10,641 bases of DNA, from contig WREE01000059.1 in the NCBI GenBank assembly GCA_009779515.1, positions 1 through 10,641 on the forward strand, given 5' to 3'. Below the pieces are notes generated by a model that ran no database searches, had not been told where the DNA came from, and was given only the letters and a program-made list of their open reading frames with translations. This document shows, in pieces, positions 1 through 5,564 of the stretch. How positions within the stretch are numbered: the stretch's first letter is position 1; the number at the start of each line of letters is the position of its first letter. The stretch comes from Symbiobacteriaceae bacterium. GTDB taxonomy: Bacteria; Bacillota; JAAYKD01; WRDA01. The position numbers were made by a program, and so were the translations under genes.

Positions 1-2
1 AG

Positions 3-752
3 CCTTTGTTGGCGTTAAATATAGTTTGTTTTCCCGATTGTCTCTCTCCTGATGTGTTAACAGAAATTTTGCGAGGCGGCGCTGACACCGTCCATTTAAG
101 TGGAGCTATTATCGCCGGGGGGCATACCATTGTCGATGAGGAACCCAAGTATGGTTTAGCCGTGCTTGGGCAGGTTCATCCTGAGGAAATATGGTGTAAC
201 TCCGGGGCCAAACCGGGGGATTTGCTGTATCTCACCAAACCTCTTGGCAGTGGGGTGATGAACCTGGCGCTACGAGGGGAGCTGTTGGCAGCACCGGAAG
301 CCTCCCTTTTAACCACCAACATGGCAACCCTTAATCAAGCTGCTGCCGCAGCCGCTTACGGCCTTAAAGTGAGCGCCGCTACTGATATTACCGGTTTTGG
401 TTTGTTGGGGCATCTCTTAGAATTAGCAGTAGCTAGTGGCTATGACCTTGAAATCGAAGCTCAGAAAGTACCTATCCTACCTGGTGCGCGCCAAATGGCC
501 GAAATGGGCATTGTACCTCAGGGTGCCTATCGCAACCGTTCCCATGTGGCTGCCCACTGTGTTGGCTTAGAGGATCTACCTCTTTGGCTCAGCGACCTCT
601 TGGTAGACCCTCAGACTTCTGGAGGGTTGTTGCTGGCTCTTCCTGCCAGGGAAGCTATAGCTTTAGAGGCTGGCTTTGTCCGTCACCAGGTAGAGTTTAG
701 TTGTATCGGTAGGGTCATAGCAGGAACCCAGGGAAAGATTTATCTCAAGTAA
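3..752 (+). CDS. selD: Selenide, water dikinase (selenophosphate synthase), 5'-truncated by the window
   Basis: SelD makes selenophosphate from selenide and ATP in the cytoplasm; selenophosphate is the selenium donor for Sec-tRNA. About 249 residues are visible, against roughly 345 for the family, so about 95 N-terminal residues lie upstream, including the glycine-rich loop with the catalytic Cys or Sec and its lysine. The reading frame is open to the window edge, so the TTG near base 6 is not the real start. Visible family motifs are AGGHTI followed by EPKYGLAV, NSGAKPGD, ATDITGFGLLGH in the middle, and DPQTSGGLLLA near the end. The stop at 750-752 is 21 bases before cutC, which suggests co-transcription. 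The location fits a supply role, because grdA and grdB downstream both need selenocysteine. Whether this SelD is itself a selenoprotein cannot be seen. Identification is secure. Confidence 0.95.
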   Translation, partial: PLLALNIVCFPDCLSPDVLTEILRGGADTVHLSGAIIAGGHTIVDEEPKYGLAVLGQVHPEEIWCNSGAKPGDLLYLTKPLGSGVMNLALRGELLAAPEASLLTTNMATLNQAAAAAAYGLKVSAATDITGFGLLGHLLELAVASGYDLEIEAQKVPILPGARQMAEMGIVPQGAYRNRSHVAAHCVGLEDLPLWLSDLLVDPQTSGGLLLALPAREAIALEAGFVRHQVEFSCIGRVIAGTQGKIYLK

Positions 753-773
753 GATGGTTACGGAGGAAATGGT

Positions 774-1526
774 ATGTCAAGTATTTTGGTGGAAGTCTGC
801 TGTGGCTCCCTAGACGATGCTCTTAAAGCGGCAGCGGGAGGAGCAGACCGGATAGAGTTGAATAGCGCCTTTTTTTTAGGAGGGTTAACCCCTTCTCTGG
901 GCACCCTGCAGGAGTGTCGAGAGCGGATAAATATACCCCTCATAGCCATGGTGCGTCCCCGCTATGGGGGGATGTGCTACTCTGAAGGGGAGTTTGCTAC
1001 TATGCTGCGAGATGCCGCCATCTTCGTGAATGCCGGTGCCGCAGGAGTAGTCTTTGGTTTTTTACAGCCAGATGGTCGTATTGATGAAGAGCGTACTGCC
1101 GCTATGGTGGCAGCTCTTGGCAGCCGGGAAGCAGTTTTCCACCGGGCATTCGACTTAACCCCCGATCCCTGTGAAGCCTTAGAGACATTAATTCGCTTAG
1201 GAGTTAAGCGTGTTCTAACCAGTGGGCAAAAACCTAATGTTTTCCACGCTCAAGATTTAATTAAGCAGCTCATACAGCAAGCCGGCAGCCGTATGGAAGT
1301 TTTACCAGGAGCAGGTTTAGATGAATACAATATCCAGGAGTTTATTCGGAACACAGGTACCACCCAAGTTCATATCGCGCCCATGGGTTGGGGAGGGGAC
1401 TCTTCCCCTTTGGGGAACCCTGCCATTACCTTTGGCGGAGCCTTATACCCTTCGGAAGTTCGTTACGAAGCCTTAGATAGCCAAACCTTTAAGCGTATGC
1501 AAGAGGCCATAGCGGTGGTAAAATAA
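774..1526 (+). CDS. cutC: CutC family protein (copper homeostasis annotation; TIM-barrel)
   Basis: The 250-residue product matches the CutC family along its whole length. Near the N-terminus is VEVCCGSLDDALKAAAGGAD followed by RIELNS and GGLTPS. Further motifs are MVRPRYGG, VFHRAFDLTPDP, RVLTSGQ and a late PGAGLDEYN segment. CutC proteins are TIM-barrel-like cytosolic proteins. They were linked to copper tolerance in E. coli, but that role is disputed and no enzymatic reaction is firmly assigned, so the product name is a family label. GGAGG at 762-766 lies 7 bases before the ATG, supporting this start. The gene follows selD by 21 bases, and its TAA shares a base with the ATG of the LRR gene, so all three are probably one transcript with translational coupling. 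A run of eight T at 870-877 is inside the gene, but the frame is intact. Confidence 0.9.
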   Translation: MSSILVEVCCGSLDDALKAAAGGADRIELNSAFFLGGLTPSLGTLQECRERINIPLIAMVRPRYGGMCYSEGEFATMLRDAAIFVNAGAAGVVFGFLQPDGRIDEERTAAMVAALGSREAVFHRAFDLTPDPCEALETLIRLGVKRVLTSGQKPNVFHAQDLIKQLIQQAGSRMEVLPGAGLDEYNIQEFIRNTGTTQVHIAPMGWGGDSSPLGNPAITFGGALYPSEVRYEALDSQTFKRMQEAIAVVK

Positions 1527-3097
1527 TGAAAAAAATGTTTTTAGCCTTCCTGCTGGTGGCTTTAATATCCGGCAACAGAGTGGTAGCAGGGGCCGAGCCG
1601 GTGGATGTCAGTGGTGATTTTCACGATCCGGTTTTTAAGGGGCTAATTTACGAGTATTTGGACAAAGCCCCAGGCGCTCCTCTTTGGGATACAGAGTTAG
1701 CTACCGTGACCCATCTCTATTTTTCCTACAGTGGCCTTATTATTGTCAGTGATCTGGAAAAGGAAGGAGAAATAGAGGAGAGAGAAGTTATTCGAGACCT
1801 CAGGGGTCTGCAGCACTTGCCTAATTTAGAGCTTCTCTATCTGGACAACCACGCTCTTACCGAGCTGGGGACGCTTCCCGCTGGTCTCATAGAGCTTAGC
1901 TGTAACCGTAACTTTATCGGCGAGCTCCCTAACCTGCCGGATACTCTTACCGTTTTGTGCTGCCGGGAAAACCAAATAACCTCTCTTACTCAACTACCAG
2001 TTAATTTAACCTATCTCGACTGTAGCTACAACCCTTTAACAGAGTTACCCCTTTTACCAGCTAAGCTGGTATCTCTACGGGTGGATGGGTGCGAATTATC
2101 TTCGCTGCCGGAGCTACCCCAGAGTTTGCGTCATATAAACTGTGCTTTTAACCAACTAACCAACCTCCCGAGTTTACCCACCGATTTTCCGTATAGCTTA
2201 AGTAATGAAGCTACCTGGCTCTGGCTGGATTGTTCGAACAACCTGCTAAGTCAGCTGCCAATTTTACCTTACGGTTTGGTTTCTTTAGACTGCCGCGGTA
2301 ATCGCTTGACCGAACTCCCTTCCCTGGTGTCATCTTTAGCCTCCCTGGATTGTAGCGAAAACTTATTGATCACCCTGCCTCCTTTACCGGCAGGGATGCG
2401 CATTCAGGAACTTGTCTGCAACGATAACTGGCTGACGGAGCTACCCCCTTTAGCCCATCTACCCTTGGAAGGGATATTCTGTGCTCGCAACCAACTGACG
2501 GCTTTTCCCCCCTTACCTTCCACTCTTATGATCCTCCATGCCTCCTACAACCGGTTGGAGAGTTTACCTAACCCACTCCCCAGGTCTCTGTTTGAATTAA
2601 TCGTCAACAACAACCGACTAACCAAGCTTCCCCCTCTGTCAGCTTTAACCACCACCGGAGGTTATAAGGGGTTAAATGCCCTCTATTGCAGCCATAACCT
2701 CTTAGGGGAGCTTCCCCTCTTGCCTTCATGCCTCAACGATCTTAGTTGTGGCTATAACCTTTTAACCAAACTTCCCTCTCTTACAGCTACAGCTATGGAG
2801 TATTTGGAGTGCAGCGGTAACCGGCTCATCGCCTTACCTGACTTAAGCTACCGCACTATACAGCTGGATTGTTCTCGCAACCTGCTGACCAGTTTACCTT
2901 CTTTACCTACGACGTTGGTCTCACTTAACTGTTCCCGTAACCTATTAACCACTTTCGAAGTTACCAGGCTGACCAGGTTGCAATATATTTGGTGCTACGA
3001 CAACCTGTTAAGTGGCCTGGAAGCTATTATCGGACTTAACCCTAACCAAACAACCGTGATTATGCAATCCCCCCCCATTTGTGTAGCTATACGCTAA
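1526..3097 (+). CDS. Secreted leucine-rich-repeat protein with cysteine-patterned repeats
   Basis: The 523-residue product starts with MKK and a hydrophobic stretch (residues 4-16), then a small-residue cleavage region around 19-23: a typical signal peptide. Residues about 33-65 (HDPVFKGLIYEYLDK...) resemble the N-terminal cap of Gram-positive secreted LRR proteins. Residues about 98-505 hold some 19 LRR units, mostly exactly 20 residues long, of the form LxxLxCxxNxLTxLPxLPxx. The LPxLP portion recalls YopM/IpaH-type repeats, and the LDCSxN portion recalls BspA-type repeats. No LPxTG sorting signal, C-terminal membrane helix or enzymatic domain is visible, so it may be released or loosely cell-bound. 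Its ATG overlaps the cutC TAA (1524-1528). The 3' end contains an 8-C run at 3069-3076, and the last residues look like an abrupt end. The function is unknown; such repeats usually bind proteins. Confidence 0.85.
   Translation: MKKMFLAFLLVALISGNRVVAGAEPVDVSGDFHDPVFKGLIYEYLDKAPGAPLWDTELATVTHLYFSYSGLIIVSDLEKEGEIEEREVIRDLRGLQHLPNLELLYLDNHALTELGTLPAGLIELSCNRNFIGELPNLPDTLTVLCCRENQITSLTQLPVNLTYLDCSYNPLTELPLLPAKLVSLRVDGCELSSLPELPQSLRHINCAFNQLTNLPSLPTDFPYSLSNEATWLWLDCSNNLLSQLPILPYGLVSLDCRGNRLTELPSLVSSLASLDCSENLLITLPPLPAGMRIQELVCNDNWLTELPPLAHLPLEGIFCARNQLTAFPPLPSTLMILHASYNRLESLPNPLPRSLFELIVNNNRLTKLPPLSALTTTGGYKGLNALYCSHNLLGELPLLPSCLNDLSCGYNLLTKLPSLTATAMEYLECSGNRLIALPDLSYRTIQLDCSRNLLTSLPSLPTTLVSLNCSRNLLTTFEVTRLTRLQYIWCYDNLLSGLEAIIGLNPNQTTVIMQSPPICVAIR
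1817..3040 (+). repeat. Tandem 60-bp-periodic leucine-rich-repeat coding units
   Basis: About 19 degenerate units, most of 60 bases (20 codons), encode LxxLxCxxNxLTxLPxLP. The protein phase is exact at residues 121, 141, 161, 181 and 201. Longer insertions occur near residues 220-230, 290-312 and 372-382. The repeats are diverged at the DNA level, which points to old duplications rather than recent slippage. Confidence 0.8.
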
Positions 3098-3180
3098 GTG
3101 CTGGAAAATTTATTTTTTCATGAAGGAAATGGGTTTAACTGTGGCGAAACTAGCCGTAAATAAATAGTAATGCTGGTAGA
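3098..3180 (+). other. AT-rich gap between the LRR gene and the glycine riboswitch, probable promoter region
   Basis: No gene is visible here. A promoter for the riboswitch transcript is expected in this gap. TTTAAC at 3134-3139 and TAAATA at 3157-3162 are 17 bases apart, but each matches the consensus at only three of six positions, so I do not call a definite promoter. No hairpin with a T-tract ends the upstream selD-cutC-LRR transcript, so readthrough into the riboswitch is possible. Confidence 0.4.
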
Positions 3181-3390
3181 AGCAGGCGGGAGAGTGCATA
3201 CCATAAGGTGTGCCACCGAAGGAGCAACATCCATGAAGCCTTCTCGTGGGTGAAATCTCTCAGGTTTAAGGACCGTGTGGCGGACAGCACTCTGGAAAGA
3301 CCTTGGCGTAATCTTTTGCTGCTTACATCATATCACTAGGCGCCAAAGGCACCGAAGGGGCAAAGCTCTCAGGTTACTAAAGACAGAGAT
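3181..3390 (+). promoter_or_regulatory. Tandem (two-aptamer) glycine riboswitch
   Basis: Both hallmark blocks of the glycine riboswitch occur twice: CACCGAAGGAGCAA at 3214-3227 with CTCTCAGG at 3257-3264, and CACCGAAGGGGCAA at 3350-3363 with CTCTCAGG at 3366-3373. In aptamer I, GGGAGAG (3188-3194) faces the first CTCTCAGG, GCATACC/GGTGTGC (3196-3202/3207-3213) forms a 7-bp stem with one U-G pair, and CATCCA can pair with TGGGTG. In aptamer II, CTCTG (3290-3294) pairs with CAGAG (3384-3388), and TTGGCG (3303-3308) pairs with CGCCAA (3341-3346) around an unusually long loop of 32 bases. Aptamer II has TAAAGAC where AAAGGAC is common. The element sits just ahead of a terminator and the grd genes, so glycine probably switches on its own reductase; the direction is inferred from biology, not shown by the folding. 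Confidence 0.95.
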
Positions 3391-3422
3391 GGCGCAGGGC
3401 GTAGTGCTTTTGCGCCTTTTTT
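3391..3422 (+). terminator. Intrinsic terminator of the riboswitch expression platform
   Basis: GGCGCA (3391-3396) pairs with TGCGCC (3411-3416), and weaker G-U pairs are possible inside the loop. Six T follow at 3417-3422. The hairpin begins 2 bases after the aptamer II closing stem. A competing hairpin, GGCGTA (3398-3403) with TACGCC (3422-3427), shares bases with the terminator loop and would place the T-tract in its own loop, so the two cannot form together. This suits a terminator/antiterminator switch. Confidence 0.85.
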
Positions 3423-3478
3423 ACGCCTTACGTTGCTATATGGGGGCTCTCACAACCCTACAAAACTGCCGGTAAGAG

Positions 3479-3865
3479 GTGTTAACCATCAGCAAATTAT
3501 TAATAATTACCAACAACTCCCAGGTAACTCCTCTGGAAGGCGCCATTTATTTTAACGAGGATCTCGAGCAAATACTAACCCGGGTACGCAACTTGGTACA
3601 CCAAAACCATATACTCATCACCCATCCCTTAGCCGGGAGTGTCAAACCCCATATAACTCCTTACAAATCAGTAGCGGTATCGGCAACTCCTGGTGCACAG
3701 TTAGACTACCCTTCCTTACAAATTATCGAAAACGCCTTACAGCTCACCCGGCAGCTTAAGGGTAACCGCGAACCTCCCTCCTGGAGCAGCGAAGTCCTAG
3801 CAGATTTTGCCACCATCGACTTCTCTTTGCTTCAAAGCGGTTTGGAGAGCCTTAAGTACCGCTAA
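3479..3865 (+). CDS. grdX: GrdX family protein of glycine reductase operons
   Basis: GrdX is a small protein of unknown function that is commonly the first gene of grd operons. The 125-128-residue product shows family-like features: an N-terminal strand KLLIITNN, and a central THPLAGSVKPHITPYKS segment resembling the HPLxGSVKP...TPYKS block of GrdX proteins. The coordinates use the GTG at 3479, the most upstream conventional start. That GTG, however, is itself part of the best ribosome binding site, GAGGTG at 3476-3481. An initiation codon 6 bases after this site would be ATC at 3488, in frame, giving a protein that starts directly before KLLIITNN as in other GrdX proteins. I consider ATC initiation likely. 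The gene is directly downstream of the riboswitch terminator and upstream of trxB. There are no membrane segments. Confidence 0.85.
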   Translation: MLTISKLLIITNNSQVTPLEGAIYFNEDLEQILTRVRNLVHQNHILITHPLAGSVKPHITPYKSVAVSATPGAQLDYPSLQIIENALQLTRQLKGNREPPSWSSEVLADFATIDFSLLQSGLESLKYR

Positions 3866-3867
3866 AG

Positions 3868-3915
3868 AGGCTTTTGGCTGTGACCAATTTAGAAGCCTTG
3901 GTTTTAGTAGTCACA
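3868..3915 (+). other. Two mutually exclusive hairpins in the trxB leader
   Basis: The 74-base gap between grdX and trxB can form AGGCTT/AAGCCT (3868-3873/3893-3898) with an inner TTGG/CCAA (3874-3877/3884-3887), or instead TGTGAC/GTCACA (3879-3884/3910-3915). Neither has a proper T-tract, so these are not clear terminators. They may influence mRNA processing or access to the trxB ribosome binding site (AAGGGG, 3925-3930). Functional significance is unproven. Confidence 0.3.
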
Positions 3916-3939
3916 CATTATTTTAAGGGGTTGATTTGC

Positions 3940-5151
3940 ATGGCTCATTACGATTATGACCTGGTGATTGTAGGTGGCGGTCCGGGAGGTCTGGCGGCAG
4001 CTATCTATGGTGCCAGGTCTAAGCTTTCCACCGTGGTTATTGAAAAAAATCGTCCCGGCGGACAGATAGCCACTACTGCTGAATGGGAAAACTACCCTGG
4101 CTCACCCCACGCTTCCGGTCCCAGTGAAATGGAAGTCTGGGTGGAGCATGCCAAACAGTTTGGTGCCGAGTTTATCAAAGATGAAATTACCTCTATCTCT
4201 GTTCAAGGAGATACCCGCGTAGTTTCCGGTCTCGAGCATACTTACAACGCCAAAGCCATCATCTTGGCTCCTGGTGCCCAACCGCGAGAGCTAGGCGTCC
4301 CCGGTGAGCGTAAGTTTCGTGGCAAAGGTGTCTCCTACTGTGCTACCTGCGATGCCGACTTCTTTACCGAGTTAGATATCATCGTGGTTGGCTCTGGTGA
4401 CTCCGCTATCGAAGAGGGTATGTATCTTACCAAGTTCGCCGAAACTGTTACCGTTATTGTCCTTCACGATGAAGGAACGTTGGATTGTACTCCGGTTCTA
4501 CGGGAGCGCGCCTTCAACAACCCTAAAATGAAATGGATCTGGAATTCCACTATTGCCGAAATAACTGGCGATGGGATTGTGGAAGGGGTTGTCCTGAAAA
4601 ATATCAAAAGCGGAGAACTTACCCCTATGGAAACCAATGGCGTCTTTATGTTTGTCGGTATGGTGCCACAAACCGAGTGGCTCAAAGGGGTCATTGCTAT
4701 GGACGGCAGAGGTTATATTGAGGCTAACGAAATTTGTGAAACCAACTTAGATGGCGTCTACGCCATAGGTGATTGCCGTCAAAAGTTCCTGCGCCAAGTT
4801 ATTACCGCCGCTGCCGATGGAGCTATTGCTGCTACGGCTGCCGAAAAGTTTATCCACGAAGAAGAAGGGTTTGCCGAGATGGTTCTCCACCAAAAGATAC
4901 CTGTGGTGGTAGCTTTTTGGAACCCCACTCGCCCCGAGAGCATGGATATGAATGTAGCTTTGGAGAAGCTCCTGGAGCCTTACGGCAGTGCTGTAAAACT
5001 GGTGAAAATTGACACCTACCGTAACCTACGTATCAGTAAAAAATGCGCCATTAGCGAAATCCCGGCGGTGGTCATCTACAAAGATGGCGCTATCGTCGCT
5101 CGCTGGGACGGCGTCGTCGACTTAGCCCAAGTAGAGCAAACCCTTAAGTAA
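3940..5151 (+). CDS. trxB: Atypical thioredoxin reductase-like flavoprotein with C-terminal thioredoxin-fold domain
   Basis: This flavoprotein should pass electrons to TrxA, which re-reduces GrdA after each cycle. In the 403-residue product, residues 8-17 hold the FAD-binding GGGPGG, C134-A-T-C137 is the redox-active disulfide, GSGDSA at 151-156 is the second nucleotide fold, and GDC at 277-279 with RQVITAAADGAIAA is the FAD-contacting end. Classical NADPH enzymes carry HRRxxxR after the second fold; here it reads HDEGTLDC (176-183), with acidic residues instead of arginines, so NADPH use is doubtful. NADH or ferredoxin are possible donors. Residues about 317-403 add a thioredoxin fold: the FW strand (326-327) and the cis-proline of SEIPAV are present, but NPTRPES replaces the CxxC site. 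The ATG has AAGGGG 9 bases upstream; an in-frame TTG at 3874 has no such site and would add 22 non-family residues. Confidence 0.93.
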   Translation: MAHYDYDLVIVGGGPGGLAAAIYGARSKLSTVVIEKNRPGGQIATTAEWENYPGSPHASGPSEMEVWVEHAKQFGAEFIKDEITSISVQGDTRVVSGLEHTYNAKAIILAPGAQPRELGVPGERKFRGKGVSYCATCDADFFTELDIIVVGSGDSAIEEGMYLTKFAETVTVIVLHDEGTLDCTPVLRERAFNNPKMKWIWNSTIAEITGDGIVEGVVLKNIKSGELTPMETNGVFMFVGMVPQTEWLKGVIAMDGRGYIEANEICETNLDGVYAIGDCRQKFLRQVITAAADGAIAATAAEKFIHEEEGFAEMVLHQKIPVVVAFWNPTRPESMDMNVALEKLLEPYGSAVKLVKIDTYRNLRISKKCAISEIPAVVIYKDGAIVARWDGVVDLAQVEQTLK

Positions 5152-5184
5152 AGTTTTATTATTCCTTTAAAGGAGGTGAATAGC

Positions 5185-5502
5185 TTGATTGAACTAAACA
5201 GAGACAACTTCGATGCTGAAGTCTTTGAACACCAAGGCGCCGTCCTGGTGGACTTCTGGTCACCCAAATGTGAGCCTTGTATGGCCTTGCTCCCCCTGGT
5301 GGAAGCTATGGCTGAAGAATATGCAGGGAAAGTAAAGTTCTGCAAGGTTAATACCCTGGAAAACCGTCGTCTTTGCATCGCTCAGAAGGTTATGGGTATC
5401 CCTACCTTTTTCTTTGTCAAAGACGGTCAGAAGCTGGTGGAACTTAACGCCGAAACCGCTACTGAAGCCAATATCCGGGCAGAGTTAGCCAAGCTCCTGT
5501 AG
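5185..5502 (+). CDS. trxA: Thioredoxin with CEPC active site
   Basis: Thioredoxin carries electrons from TrxB to oxidised GrdA, where the Sec and Cys form a selenenylsulfide. The 105-residue product has the full thioredoxin fold: LVDFW at 21-25, the active site C29-E-P-C32 and the cis-proline GIPTF around residue 73. The usual sequence is WCGPC; here the glycine is Glu and the segment before it is SPK. Thioredoxins of grd operons are known to vary at this site (Eubacterium acidaminophilum has GCVPC), so this is likely tuning for the GrdA partner. The TTG at 5185 is chosen because AAGGAGGTG (5170-5178) lies 6 bases upstream; the in-frame GTG at 5176 lies within that site. Two extra cysteines occur at residues 53 and 64. 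The gene follows trxB by 33 bases. Confidence 0.94.
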   Translation: MIELNRDNFDAEVFEHQGAVLVDFWSPKCEPCMALLPLVEAMAEEYAGKVKFCKVNTLENRRLCIAQKVMGIPTFFFVKDGQKLVELNAETATEANIRAELAKLL

Positions 5503-5509
5503 TTTCCAT

Positions 5510-5543
5510 GGGAGCAAAGCCGTTTGGTAAAACGTTTTGCCCC
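5510..5543 (+). other. Long hairpin between trxA and grdE
   Basis: The stem combines GGG/CCC (5510-5512/5541-5543), GCAAA/TTTGC (5514-5518/5536-5540) and CGTTT/AAACG (5521-5525/5530-5534), with a GGTA loop and small bulges. No T-tract follows, and GGAGGTG for grdE begins 7 bases later, so it is not an obvious terminator. It may be an mRNA processing or 3'-end stabilising structure that allows higher levels of the grdEAB message than of trxBA. Confidence 0.5.
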
Positions 5544-5564
5544 AAACAACGGAGGTGAAAACTG

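Noticed and set aside
870..877. Run of eight T in cutC as a frameshift site
   Set aside because: The reading frame and family motifs are intact on both sides, so there is no sign of a frameshift.
3074..3133. CCCATTT and AAATGGG as a terminator of the LRR gene
   Set aside because: The 7-bp arms are separated by more than 45 bases and no T-tract follows the second arm.
3275..3475. 66-residue open frame on the + strand
   Set aside because: It lies across the riboswitch and terminator, is rich in Arg/Leu/Cys, and has no family resemblance. The RNA structure explains the sequence.
3874..3939. N-terminal extension of TrxB from TTG 3874
   Set aside because: There is no suitable ribosome binding site, the extra 22 residues are not family-like and lie over leader hairpins, and ATG 3940 has AAGGGG at a proper distance.
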